This document shows positions 33,681 through 44,257 of a DNA stretch of 64,000 nucleotides, in pieces. The notes under the pieces were generated by a model. The model had not been told where the DNA came from. It searched no databases and saw nothing but the letters and a program-made list of their open reading frames with translations. The stretch spans positions 137,501 through 201,500 of the forward strand of contig JACVTC010000012.1 of the NCBI GenBank assembly GCA_016946835.1. The letters are read 5' to 3'. Numbering within the stretch: the stretch's first letter is position 1; the number at the start of each line of letters is the position of its first letter. The translations under genes and the position numbers were made by a program. The stretch comes from Neocallimastix lanati (nom. inval.). Its lineage: Eukaryota > Neocallimastigomycota > Neocallimastigomycetes > Neocallimastigales > Neocallimastigaceae.

Positions 33681-34943
33681 TTATTTTAAATTAAAATTTA
33701 TATCGTTTAAATCAATTAAATATTCTTTCCATAATTTAATTAATTCATTTCTGTTGCATCCATTATAAAATAAATTTATTTCCTTACTTTTGTAATTTTC
33801 AATTGAAATTTTAATTTCATCAGTTGCACTTAATATTTTTTGCTTTTTTTTTCCAATTTCCTTTAGTTCTCCTTTGATAATCATTATAAGATAAGTTTTC
33901 TTCTTCTTTTAATATATAATTAATTTATAAAATAAAGGTTTATTTGGAAATATATTATTTAAGTAGCTATTATAAGATTCTGATGTATTGTTTGTTAAAT
34001 GCTCTATATTTTCATAATAATTCCAATTATTAACATTATACTTAAGCAAATAATTTTTATTAAAATATTCTAAAAATTGCAGAAAATTATTATACTTTTT
34101 TTTTTGACAAATTCTATTTATTATAATATAAATATCAAATATATAGTTAGGGTTTATAAACGATAAGTTCGAAATAGCTTTACAATTATTATTCTTCACT
34201 TCATGATAACATAATATATTTTTTTGTTTTTCTAATGATCTTTTGTAATGCCAAACACAATATTTAATATTTATATTGGGAAAAACTTTTTTTGCAGCAT
34301 TAGATATACCTTGTTCAAAATCACAATGAAAATTAATTGTAGTAATTAATGTATTACTCCTAAATTTATTTGCATTTTTTTTTATTTCTTTAAATAATGT
34401 TTCATATGTAGATTGTTTTTTATTTTTTAATGTAGAAATGAAAATAGTGTAAAACATATTAAATTCCCCAACATAAGTTCTTGTTATAAATAACTGATAA
34501 CTAAATTTCGGTGCTGCATAAAATGTACCGTCCGCAAATATATTTTTATGATAATTCGAAAATAAATATGCTTGGAATGGCGATTGAAAGAATATTAGAT
34601 TAGTATTTTTAAATATCATAAAATTTTCATTTCTTTTAGTTTTATAATATTCTGATTCAATGGGAATATCATCAAAACTTTTTATGTTTGGAGGAAATTG
34701 TTTATTTATATTTCTTATTATTTGGGATCTAATTGTACTATATTCGGGACATATAAGTCCCATTTCTTGAGAAACGGCATTAAATATATGTTTAGGTTTT
34801 ATATCCATAGGAATTGAATTTTTCTTAATTTCTTCCTTAATTTTATGTGGCTTAAAATTAAAAATATTTAAGCCATACAACAAAATACAAATTTTTGTAA
34901 TAAAAATTTTCGAAATGCACACTCCCTTTTTAAAGTATGTCAC
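33681..34943 (-). pseudogene. MULE transposase 2, broken
   Basis: The main frame (34943-33909, 344 residues) carries EMGLICPEYSTIRSQ, ADGTFYAAPKFSYQLFITRTY with the first catalytic D, FHCDFEQGISNAAKKVFPN with the second, and KYCVWHYKRSLEKQ. The related C-terminal piece (33884-33681) lies in another frame, so a frame break occurs near 33900. The first 25 or so residues of the long frame are read from the terminal repeat and are not likely real. The frame resembles the other two copies from SIPMDIKP onward. No zinc finger is preserved. Confidence 0.8.
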
Positions 34944-35224
34944 ATTTCATATAAAGCCACGTTCGGACATCGATGCCCGACGTGGGTGTGGGGCATTTCG
35001 CCAAATTGCATTTCGTCAGGTTGCGTTTCGCCAATTTTTTTGAAAGCATGTGGCGTATTAAAAAATGTGGCATTTCGCCAAATTGAGAATTATTAAATAA
35101 ATAAGTAAATAAATAAATTGAAATAAGCAAAACTAATAGAGGAAAAGAACAAATTATTTTAAACAGAAAATATAAGTTTAATCTTTCATCCAAAAGGAAA
35201 GACAATTCAAAAAAATATTAATGT

Positions 35225-36525
35225 ACAGAATATAAAACATTAAATCAATGTCCATCTTTCATTATTTTAAATAAATGAGAATCAAATCTTAGAATATGAT
35301 GACTCACATAATCATCTTGAAAATAAATTTGGAGCAGCTAAATCAATTGTAAAAAATAAAATTAAAGATGAAATTTCAAAAAGTTCAATTCCTTTTAATG
35401 TAAATATAAAACGTACATATGATGAAATTTCTCAAGGTATGGGTCTTATATGTCCAGGATATAATTCAATTAAATCCCAAGTAACAAGAAGTAGAAGAAA
35501 ACAACTACCTCCTGATATAACAACATTTGATGAAATTCCCAATGAATCAAAATATTATAAAACAAAAAGGGATGAAAATTTTATGATATTCAAAAATAAT
35601 GATTTAATTGTTTTTCAATCTCCATTCCAAGCAGAATTATTTTCTAAAAATAAACATATTTTTGCGGATGGCACATTTTATATTGCACCTATATTTAGTT
35701 ATCAAGTATTCATAACTAGAACCTATGTTACAGAATTAAATTGTTTTTACACTACTTCCTTTTCTATATTAAAAAATAAAAAGCAAACAACTTATGAAAT
35801 ATTATTTGAAGAAATAAAAAAAAATTCTAGTAAATATAATAGTATTGAAATTACACCAAAAATATTTCATTGTGATTTTGAAAAAGCTGTATCTAATGCT
35901 GCACAAAAAGTTTTTATTAATGCAAATATTAAATACTGTATATGGCATTTTAAAAGAGCATTAGAAATTAAAAAAAAAGAATTATGTGGTGATAAAGTAG
36001 AAAAAATAAAAGATTTATATATTTATTATAATAATATCTCGAACTTTCCTTTCATTAATCCTGAATATATATGATATATATAGTAAAATAAAAAGTGAGT
36101 GCCAAGAGCATAATTATGTTCAATTTTTAGAATTTTTAGAATATTTTAAAAAAACTTATTTAATTAACTTTGAAACTGAAAATTGGAACTATTATGATAA
36201 TATTGAGCAAATTACAAATAATGTTTCAGAAACTTTTAATAAATACTTAAAAAAATTATTTGCAAAAAAACTAACTTTTTTTCAATTACTATCAGAATTG
36301 CAAAAAGAAGAATCGAAATATTACATTGATTACGAAAGGAGAACTGCTGGAATTATAAGAAATAAAAAACAAAAAAATTAATAAGAACTGAGGAAATTAA
36401 AGCTTTGGTTAAATATTACAAAAATATGGAAATTCTATTAAAAAAAAAGGAAAGTGTTAGAAATGATTTCATTTACTTATGGTTGAAATGGTTAAATGAT
36501 TTAAATATAAAAATTATTGATTAAA
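35225..36525 (+). pseudogene. MULE transposase 3, broken
   Basis: The intact stretch is 35439-36074, with MGLICPGYNSIKSQ, ADGTFYIAPIFSYQVFITRTY, FHCDFEKAVSNAAQKVF and KYCIWHFKRALE. In-frame sequence before the ATG continues the homology (EYDDSHNHLENKFGAAKSI, then SSIPF). Just upstream, CPSFIILNK in another frame fits the end of a FLYWCH-type zinc finger finishing in HNH. After 36074 the C-terminal part (FLEFLEYFKKTYLINF, NNVSETFNKYLKKLF) is in a different frame. Two or more frame breaks therefore make it a pseudogene. It shows that the family originally had a FLYWCH DNA-binding head. Confidence 0.75.
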
Positions 36526-36576
36526 TAATAAATTATTAAGAAATGACAGAAAATTGACCAAATGAATTCTGTCATA

Positions 36577-37191
36577 TATAATAATAATTTTTTAATAGTA
36601 AAAATTATTTTAAAAAGAGAATAAATGAATAAATACAATAATTATTAAAGTATTTTTAATCTTTATTAAATTAGGTTAGCTTAAGAACATTAAAATATAT
36701 TTTTATGATAAAATATTATTATTTTAATAATATATTTTTATAATTAAAGTATTGTTATAATATTATTTTTTTTACAAAATATTAAAACATATCTTTATAA
36801 TTAAATATATTTTTATAATTAAATATTTTAAATAATTATTTTATTACTATTTTACAAAATATTAAAATATATCTTTATAATTAAATATTATAAATTATTA
36901 TTTTATTACTATTTTACGAAATATTAAAATATATAATAATAATTTTTTAATAGTAAAAATTATTTTAAAAAGAGAATAAATGAATAAATACAATAATTAT
37001 TAAAGTATTTTTAATCTTTATTAGATTAGGTTAGCTTAAGAACATTAAAATATATTTTTATGATAAAATTTTATTATTTTAAAAATATATTTTTATAATT
37101 AAAGTATTGTTATAATATTATTTTTTTACAAAATATTAAAATATATCTTTATAATTAAATTTATTTTTATAATTAAATATTATTAATAATT
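36577..37191. repeat. 353-bp-offset tandem duplication in MULE 3
   Basis: About 260 bp (36577-36838) containing GAATAAATGAATAAATACAA and TTAGGTTAGCTTAAGAACAT recur at 36930-37191 with few changes, offset by 353 bp. The spacer holds partial extra copies. Non-coding. Confidence 0.85.
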
Positions 37192-37485
37192 ATTTTATTT
37201 TAAAAAATATCTATTATTAATTATAAAATATAATAAAAACAAGTTTAAAAAAATTATTTTGAATTTTTATTTATTTATTCATTCATTTACTTATATCAAT
37301 AAGCCATTTGTCGAAATGCAACTTGGGGAAATGCAATATTTTAATAATACGCCACTTGGCGAAATGCAATCTGGGGAAATGCAATCTGGGGAAATGCAAC
37401 TCTCCCGCCCGACGTACTTACTTGAAATCCTAACCACTATATTCCGTAAAAACCTCTTGTGAGGAAAACTTGGAAAATGATCATA

Positions 37486-37545
37486 GGGTGAGAGGGATCA
37501 AACCAGGAGACTTATGTATACTAGCCCATGGACTAACAACCAGGA
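37486..37545 (-). ncRNA. tRNA-like segment with A and B boxes (possible SINE head or tRNA relic)
   Basis: On the minus strand TAGTCCATGGG (37535-37525) fits the Pol III A box TRGYNNANNNG, and GGTTTGATCCC (37504-37494) fits the B box GGTTCGANTCC with one mismatch, 20 nt apart. The text between (GCTAGTATAC) resembles a tRNA D-arm. The T stem does not close, so it is not a functional tRNA. It may be the head of a tRNA-derived SINE or a decayed tRNA. No tail or boundaries are recognisable. Confidence 0.35.
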
Positions 37546-37633
37546 AAGAATCTAGTTCGACAAATATTTTATTCGAAATTCACAGAAAAGAAAGCATTTA
37601 GAAAACCAATGTTCTAATTTATCAAAATAAAAG

Positions 37634-38290
37634 TAGAAAATTTTAGGGTTTTAACATTACTAGGTCAATATATCGAATTATATATTAATAATTCAACAAT
37701 AATTAATTTAGAATAAAATATTTTATAATAAATAAGATAATATTTAAAAAACACTTTATATTTAAAATATATTATATTTAATAATTTTCTTTTGAAGGGT
37801 TTATAATAATACTTATTTAATAATAATAACTTTTATTAATATATCAAATTATTAATATATAATTATTGTGAAATATACATATATACAATAAACTTACAAA
37901 GACATTGTAAGTTATATTTAGTAATATATTTAATAAAGATTAGAATAAATTTTATAATAAATATTAATAATAATAAAATATTTAATAAGATAAAAATAAG
38001 TAAAAATAAATATTGAATATAATATTTATAAGACTTAATTAAAATAATTATTTAATTAAATATTCATAAATTAATGTTTTTAAATAATTTATCATTGAAT
38101 ATCCATGTGATTATAATATAATTCTTATCAATAAATAATAATTTGTAGACCTTAAGTTATTTTTTATTTATAAAAATTAAAATGTAATTATTCGTTATTA
38201 ATAAACATTAATATATAATAAAAAGTATTATTTGAAATTTATATAACCAAAATTGAAATTGAAATTGAAATTTTGTAATAATTTTAACAC
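37634..38290 (+). repeat. Family D LTR relic
   Basis: Diverged copy of the LTR at 13590-14080. TTAACATTACTAGGTCAATA, the GAATTATATATTAATAAT block, GAAGGGTTTAT and AATAAACTTACAAAGA recur in order. The ends are unclear. Confidence 0.55.
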
Positions 38291-38627
38291 AATTGAGGAT
38301 TAATAAATTGTAAGAAGCTTTAACGTTTTTTTGAAATTAGAACTTTCAAAATTGAATAACATTATTTATGGAACTTTTTTTTTAAATGATAAATTTTTAT
38401 TTTTTTTTTTTAAATTCTTACAATAGTAGTAATAATAATAAATTGAATGGATAAAATAATAAAAATTAAAATAATATTAATAACTATTTTATCTTGGTAT
38501 AAAAGAAGAGTATAAACAATTAATGTTAACCAGAATAAAATTTTAAAAATATTTTTAATTATAAATATAGTTAGTATTATATATATTACACACATACAAA
38601 CTGATGAATATATTATTAATAAAACTC

Positions 38628-38668
<41 letters not shown>

Positions 38669-39039
38669 TTTTATATAAACCTTTTTTTTTTTTTTTTTTT
38701 TTTTTATTTATTTTATTTAATTTTATTTTATTTATAATATATTATTTTATTTTTATTTTTATTTATTATATAATTATTTATATAATAAACATAATGATTA
38801 AATTAATAATGAAAATAGATTAGATAGATTTAAATAAATTATGTTATTTATGATTATTTTTTTTTAAAAGTATTTGCTTATTTACAAAATGTCTATCATT
38901 AAATATATAAATATTTCAAAACTAATTGTATTTTTATATTATGTATATAAATATATAAAAAGGTATATGTAAGATATAAGTTTTAAATTAATAGGTTTAA
39001 TGAATTTAGCTTTTAATGATTAATATAAATTAATTAAAC
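38291..39039. other. HSP70 downstream region
   Basis: No gene seen. Contains an (AT)n run (about 38636-38664) and a T run (about 38681-38706). The region 38980-39039 is the likely 3' UTR of HSP70 (minus strand). Confidence 0.5.
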
Positions 39040-40980
39040 TTAATCAACTTCTTCAACAGTTGGTCCATTATTAGAGCCAGTGTTATTAGAAGCAGCTCCT
39101 GGGAATCCTCCTGGTGCTGCACCAGCAGCAGCTCCTCCTGCTTGTTGATACATCTTAGTCATAATTGGATTAGCAACACCTTCTAATTCTTTTCTCTTAC
39201 TTTCATATTCTTCTTTATTAGCTTCTTGATTATGATCTAACCATTCAATTGTTTCATCAATAGCCTTATTTAACTTTTCTTTATCTCCTCCATCAATATG
39301 GGTGGCAATCTTTTCATCTTGAAGAGTATTACGAAGTTGATAAGCGTAGGATTCAAGACCATTCTTCGAGGCTACTCTTTCTGCAACCTTAGCATCTTCT
39401 TCCTTATACTTTTCGGCATCATTAACCATACGTTCGATTTCTTCCTTACTTAATCTACCCTTATCATTAGTAATAGTAATTTTATTACTTTTACCGGTTG
39501 TCTTATCAAGCGCTGAAACATTCAAAATACCATTAGCATCAATATCAAATGTAACTTCAATTTGAGGAACTCCACGAGGAGCTGGTGGAATACCATTCAA
39601 ATCAAATCTTCCTAATAAATTATTATCTTTAGTTAAGGAACGTTCTCCTTCATAAATTTGAATTGAAACACTTGTTTGATTATCAGAATAAGTAGAGAAA
39701 ATATCAGACTTCTTAGTTGGAATAGTAGTATTACGTTTAATTAAAGTAGTCATTACTCCTCCTGCGGTTTCAATACCTAAAGAAAGTGGAGAAACATCTA
39801 ATAAAAGCAAATCTTGGGTCTTTTCAGAAGTTTCACCTGAAAGGATAGCTGCTTGAACTGCAGCACCATAAGCAACAGCTTCATCTGGATTAATAGACTT
39901 ACTTGGTTCCTTACCATTGAAATATTGTGAAACTAAACTTTGAATCTTTGGAATACGAGTGGAACCACCAACTAAAACAATTTCATGAATACTAGATTTA
40001 TCTAGCTTAGCATCATTAAGTACCTTTTCAACAGGTTCAATTACATTTCTAAATAAGTCACTATTAAGTTCTTCGAAACGAGCACGAGTAATAGAAGTAT
40101 AGAAATCAATACCTTCATATAATGAATCAATTTCGATAGAAGTTTGAGTAGAAGAAGAAAGAGTACGTTTAGCACGTTCACAAGCAGTTCTTAAACGACG
40201 TAAAGATCTTGGATTAGTAGAAAGATCTTTCTTATATTTTCTCTTAAATTCTTGAACAAAATGACTAACTAATCTATTATCGAAATCTTCTCCACCTAAG
40301 TGAGTATCACCAGCGGTAGCCTTAACTTCGAAAATACCATCTTCAATAGTTAAGAGGGAAACATCAAATGTACCACCACCAAGATCAAAAATTAAAACAT
40401 TCTTTTCACCTTCACTTTTCTTATCAAGACCGTAGGCAATTGCAGCAGCTGTTGGTTCATTAATGATACGGAGAACATTAAGACCAGCAATTAAACCGGC
40501 ATCCTTAGTAGCTTGACGTTGTGAATCATTGAAATAAGCTGGAACAGTGATGACAGCATTTGAAACTTTTCCACCTAAATAAGCTTCAGCTGTATCTTTC
40601 ATTTTTGTAAGAACCATACTTGAAATTTCTTCAGCTGTAAAATCTTTAGTTTCACCTTTAAATTGAACTTGAATATATGGCTTTCCTGACTTTTCGATAA
40701 CCTTAAATGGCCAATGTTTCATATCTGATTGAACTTCAGCATCATTAAAACGACGACCAATAAGACGTTTAGCATCGAAAACAGTATTTGTTGGATTCAT
40801 AGCAGCTTGATTCTTAGCGGCATCACCAATTAAACGTTCAGAATCGGTGAAAGCAACGAAAGAAGGAGTAGTTCGATTACCTTGATCATTTGGAATAATT
40901 TCCACACGATCATTTTGCCATACACCTACACAGGAGTAAGTAGTACCTAAATCAATACCAATTGATGAGATCTTTGCCAT
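39040..40980 (-). CDS. HSP70: Cytosolic Hsp70 chaperone (SSA-type)
   Basis: A complete, intron-free 646-residue Hsp70, the normal length. The ATPase domain carries GIDLGTTYS at residues 8-16, [10 protein letters not shown] near 140, [10 protein letters not shown] near 197 and [14 protein letters not shown] near 335. The substrate domain contains the linker-proximal [15 protein letters not shown] and [17 protein letters not shown]. The helical lid and a glycine/alanine-rich tail end in GPTVEEVD, the cytosolic motif that binds TPR co-chaperones. There is no signal peptide or HDEL, so the protein acts in cytosol and nucleus. Base composition is far richer in G+C than the flanks and codons look host-adapted. 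A heat-shock element lies about 515 bp upstream. It binds and refolds unfolded proteins with ATP. Confidence 0.97.
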   Translation of the reverse strand: MAKISSIGIDLGTTYSCVGVWQNDRVEIIPNDQGNRTTPSFVAFTDSERLIGDAAKNQAAMNPTNTVFDAKRLIGRRFNDAEVQSDMKHWPFKVIEKSGKPYIQVQFKGETKDFTAEEISSMVLTKMKDTAEAYLGGKVSNAVITVPAYFNDSQRQATKDAGLIAGLNVLRIINEPTAAAIAYGLDKKSEGEKNVLIFDLGGGTFDVSLLTIEDGIFEVKATAGDTHLGGEDFDNRLVSHFVQEFKRKYKKDLSTNPRSLRRLRTACERAKRTLSSSTQTSIEIDSLYEGIDFYTSITRARFEELNSDLFRNVIEPVEKVLNDAKLDKSSIHEIVLVGGSTRIPKIQSLVSQYFNGKEPSKSINPDEAVAYGAAVQAAILSGETSEKTQDLLLLDVSPLSLGIETAGGVMTTLIKRNTTIPTKKSDIFSTYSDNQTSVSIQIYEGERSLTKDNNLLGRFDLNGIPPAPRGVPQIEVTFDIDANGILNVSALDKTTGKSNKITITNDKGRLSKEEIERMVNDAEKYKEEDAKVAERVASKNGLESYAYQLRNTLQDEKIATHIDGGDKEKLNKAIDETIEWLDHNQEANKEEYESKRKELEGVANPIMTKMYQQAGGAAAGAAPGGFPGAASNNTGSNNGPTVEEVD

Positions 40981-41904
40981 TTATATATATATGTATTACT
41001 TTTTTTTTTATATTTTTAATATATTATATTTAATTTATAATTTATTTATTTGCTTTTTATTTATTTAATTTTTTTTTAATCGCTTTTTTTTTTTTTGTTT
41101 GTGATTAATTAAAAGTTTGTTTATAATTTTTTAATAAATATTTAAACGCTTTTTTCTTTTTAATTAAGTTTCTACTATTTTTAATTAATAGTAAAGGTAT
41201 ATTTTTAATTAATAATTAATTAGTTTAATAAAAAATAATAAATTCAAAATTGATGATAATAAAAAAAAGAAGTCAATTATTTCAATATTTATATTTAAAA
41301 ATTTTTTAAAAATTTATTAATATATTATAATAGAAAAAAAATATTAAATAAAAAAAAATAATAATATATAATTAATTGATTTAATTAATAAAATTTCTCT
41401 ATTAATTTCTATTATTTATATTATTTATAGATAATATATTATTAATTAAAGTTTGTCCTGAAAAAAATTTTTTTTTTTTACTATTAATTTCTTTTTCTTG
41501 AAATTTCTTTAAAAAAAATTTTTTTTTTTTTTTTGTATTTTCCATTTTATTAATAATTTATAATAATAAAAAGTTTTAATGTATATTAATATATATTAAT
41601 ATATTGATATATTAAATAAACATAGAAATTATATAGATATAATTTGGAACTAAAAATTTATAATTAAATTATCCAACACTTTCTAAACTGATTATTTAAA
41701 GTGTATATCATCGTTAATAAGTGTGAAATGAGTCTAAGACATAATTAATCATAAAAGTGCTAATATGGAAATAAAAAGAAAATGTAAATATAATAAATAA
41801 TTATATTAACATCTCGTAGAAAATTTTTTATATTTCTAAATTATTTTATTAGCCTAACCCTAGTATTTTACATAACAATTAAAATTTTAAGTATAAAAAT
41901 TTAA
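40981..41904. other. HSP70 upstream region
   Basis: A+T-rich promoter and 5' UTR region for the minus-strand HSP70 gene. A TATATATATAT run lies directly before the ATG (40982-40992). Apart from the heat-shock element no specific site or second gene is seen. Confidence 0.5.
41495..41507. promoter_or_regulatory. Heat-shock element upstream of HSP70
   Basis: TTCTTGAAATTTC is a perfect three-unit element (TTC-nn-GAA-nn-TTC), 515 bp before the HSP70 start codon. It is the canonical HSF trimer site. The distance is long, but the DNA between is featureless, so the 5' UTR may be long or the site distal. Confidence 0.55.
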
Positions 41905-42125
41905 TTATTAATTATTATTTATTATTTATTATTTATTATTCAATTATTTATTATTCAATTATTTATTATTTATTATTTAATTTATTATTTATTATTTATT
42001 ATTTATTATTTATTATTTATTATTTATTATTTATTATTTATTATTTATTATTTATTATTTATTATTTATTATTTATTATTTATTATTATTTATTATTTAT
42101 TATTTATTATTTATTATTTATTTTT
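41905..42125. repeat. (TTATTTA)n heptamer array, third locus
   Basis: Same heptamer and same ATTCAATTATTTA interruptions as at 2426-2815 and 2990-3262. Confidence 0.85.
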
Positions 42126-42535
42126 TATTTACTATTTAATATTTAGTATTACTTATTAATATACATATATTATTTATAAAAATTGATCAAATACTACTCT
42201 AAGTAGATAATATAGTGTAATTTTTTATTTTATAATTTGTTTTTCCATTTCTATATTATAATAATATTTCGAAATATTTAAAATTAATATATATTAGTAT
42301 AATTATACTAATATATATAATATAGTGAATTAAATAAAATTAAATTTCTTTTGAGTATTATAGTCATATTATTATATATACAAAACTTGATTTTTTTATT
42401 TAATAGCTAAATAAAAAATATTTCATGTGCCTAACGAGTTCTTAAAATAGTGTTTATATTAAAATAAAGAATTAATTGGATTAGTAATAAAATATATTTA
42501 TATATATATTTATATATATATATTTTTTATTTTAC
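42126..42535. other. No gene seen
   Basis: A+T-rich sequence with short inverted AT repeats near 42288-42320 (TATATTAGTATAATTATACT). Nothing else recognised. Confidence 0.4.
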
Positions 42536-42815
42536 TTCATTTTTTTTTATATGTTACTTCATTTTTTTTTTTTTTTATATTTTACTTCATTTTTTTATTT
42601 TTTATATTTTACTTCATTTTTTTCATTTTTTTTTTATTTTACTTCATTTTTTTTTTATATTTTACTTCATTTTTTTTTTATTTTACCTCATTTTATTTTA
42701 TATTTTACTTCATTTTTTTTTTATTTTACTTCATTTTTTTTTATTTTACTTCATTTTTTTTTTATATTCTACTTAATTTTTTTTTTTTTATTTTTTATTT
42801 TTATTTTTCCATGTT
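42536..42815. repeat. T-rich tandem repeat (TATTTTACTTCATTTTTT)
   Basis: About a dozen copies of a 17-26 bp unit: TATTTTACTTCA followed by a T run of variable length. The open frame across it (88 residues of F, L, Y) is an artefact of the repeat. Confidence 0.85.
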
Positions 42816-42973
42816 GATGAGATTGAGATTTCTATTGCCATGTTTTTTTTATATCAAAATCATTTGAGATACCATAAATATATAGATAAAAAAAAGGTAT
42901 ATTTAATATAATTCCTATAGTATAAGGAAGTTTTCCACAAGACTCTTCTTTGTCATATTTGTTCAATGTTTGA

Positions 42974-43918
42974 CTCTTTTTTTTTTTTTTTTTTTTTTTT
43001 TTGTACTAAGAAGAGAATACATTTCTATTACTTTATTTATTAATTAATAAGAAATATTAATATACTGAATATACTATTGTGATTCTGATGCCATGAGAAA
43101 ATTTCAGAGAATATATACCGGACATGTAATGAGTATTTCTTAGTGGGAATATAGACATTACCAACAGAACACAGATAATTCCTATACTTATCTTGTTTCT
43201 TTAACAACATATAGTCTCTGGAATCACTCTAAGTATAGGAATTATCTTCAAGTACTGCTTGACATGAAATATGATACCAAAGATATAAACCTCTGCAACC
43301 TGGCGTATATGGATCCATTCTTTTCTGGAAATATTTGTAGTTGGGAAGTGTTTCTTTACATGGATTTCTAGCATCATTTGTACCATTACCTGTTTCCTGA
43401 AAACATAGAAATAATGGTTTAAATATTGTGTTGAAATACTCAATACAATCTCTTTTCACAAAATTCCATCCGTTGGTATTCCAACTAAGATAAAAAGAAA
43501 ACTTTCCTGTGAAAATGGATTTTGAGAATTAAGATTAGGAATATTGGGAACATTGAGTTCATGATTGCCATTTATAATATTAACTAAATTAGTTGAACTT
43601 AGGTTTACTGAGTTTGTAGTATCACGGATAAAAATCAACCTTGTGCTGTCAATAGATGTTCCATAGCAGCGAGAACTCTGGTGAAATATCTTTTCCATAA
43701 TGAACTAAAAACTACGAATTAAAAAAAAATGAAACAAATAAAAACTAAAATACTAAAAACTAAGAAATATAGATATAAATAAAAGATATATAAAAAATAA
43801 AATAGAAAAATATGAATAAAAAAAAATAATATTAAGTTCCTATCTTTGTGTAGTAATTGATTAAATTTAAAATAAACAACTTAAGAATTTTGTTGTAATG
43901 AATAATCTCTTTTTTCCT

Positions 43919-43957
<39 letters not shown>

Positions 43958-44180
43958 CTTTTTAGATTCTGAAATTCTATTTGATTAGTAAAGCTTTGAT
44001 TGATAAAATAATTTTCTCTAATGTAATCATAAATAAACTGAAATGAAAATGTTAGTAGTGAAAGACTATAAAAAGATTTCTATTAATTAAATAATATCTT
44101 AAACACAAGCTCTGGAGTAAATCAATCTCCTACATTTCCATTTTACAATAGCTAAATGAGAGTTTAAATAATACTATAAA
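42974..44180 (-). mobile_element. LINE deletion derivative (both ends kept, middle missing)
   Basis: Minus-strand LINE remnant. A T run (42975-43001) followed by AAGAGAATACATTTC marks the poly(A) tail and 3' end as in the other LINEs here. Only the N-terminal part of the ORF remains (43700-43130): YFNTIFKPLFLCFQETGNG, YTPGCRGLYLWYHISCQA and CSVGNVYIPT from the endonuclease, in at least two frames. RT is absent. The 5' UTR (43700-44180) matches that of the intact LINE at 48500-49090, with an extra 35-nt T run (43921-43955). It is an internally deleted copy with no visible coding potential. Confidence 0.7.
44053..44180 (-). repeat. Conserved LINE 5' UTR block
   Basis: About 125 bp also found at 48962-49088: GAAAGACTATAAAAA, then AAACACAAGCTCTGGAGT, then CTACATTTCCATTTTACAAT. 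A weaker relative is at 58214-58290. It marks LINE 5' ends, probably the internal promoter (inference). Confidence 0.75.
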
Positions 44181-44190
44181 AAAAAAAAAA

Positions 44191-44253
44191 TTCTACATAT
44201 TATCATTGTAATGAATCTATTGTATTTTTTACTTTAGCATTATTTTGTATATG
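44191..44253. repeat. 63-bp inverted repeat, left arm, flanking the intact LINE
   Basis: Begins TTCTACATATTATCATTG and ends ATTTTGTATATG. Its reverse complement lies at 49095-49157 with perfect or near-perfect match. The arms sit immediately outside the 3' and 5' ends of the LINE. Confidence 0.9.
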
Positions 44254-44257
44254 TATT

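Larger units (their letters stand above)
31062..34926 (-). mobile_element. MULE DNA transposon 2
   Basis: Terminal inverted repeats of about 48 bp. Left GGGAGTGTGTCATTTCGAAA and right (reverse complement) GGGAGTGTGCATTTCGAAAA both continue through TTTTTATTACA into TTTGTATTTTG. A 10-bp duplication TTTTTAAAGT (31052-31061 and 34927-34936) flanks it. It contains a broken transposase gene and about 1.6 kb of (AAAAT)n arrays. Total length is 3865 bp. Confidence 0.9.
30714..34965. mobile_element. Possible outer TIR element split by MULE 2
   Basis: GAACGTGGCTTATATA near 30714 has an inverted partner, CATATAAAGCCACGTTC near 34949-34965. Without MULE 2 the two would lie about 380 bp apart, the size of a MITE. 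No clear target duplication was found, so this is tentative. Confidence 0.35.
34984..37406 (+). mobile_element. MULE DNA transposon 3
   Basis: A 9-bp G+C-rich duplication GCCCGACGT (34975-34983 and 37407-37415) marks the ends unambiguously. The ends begin GGGTGTGGGGCATTTCGCC and, in reverse complement, GGGAGAGTTGCATTTCCCC. Behind each lie tandem GGCGAAATGCAA/GGGGAAATGCAA units. It contains a broken transposase gene on the plus strand and a large internal tandem duplication. Length is 2423 bp. The MITE at 29367 belongs to the same family. Confidence 0.92.

Noticed and set aside
37259-37462. 67-residue frame with GEMQ repeats
   Set aside because: Read from the tandem subterminal motifs of MULE 3, not a gene.
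42551-42817. 88-residue F/L/Y-rich frame
   Set aside because: Artefact of the TATTTTACTTCATTT tandem repeat.
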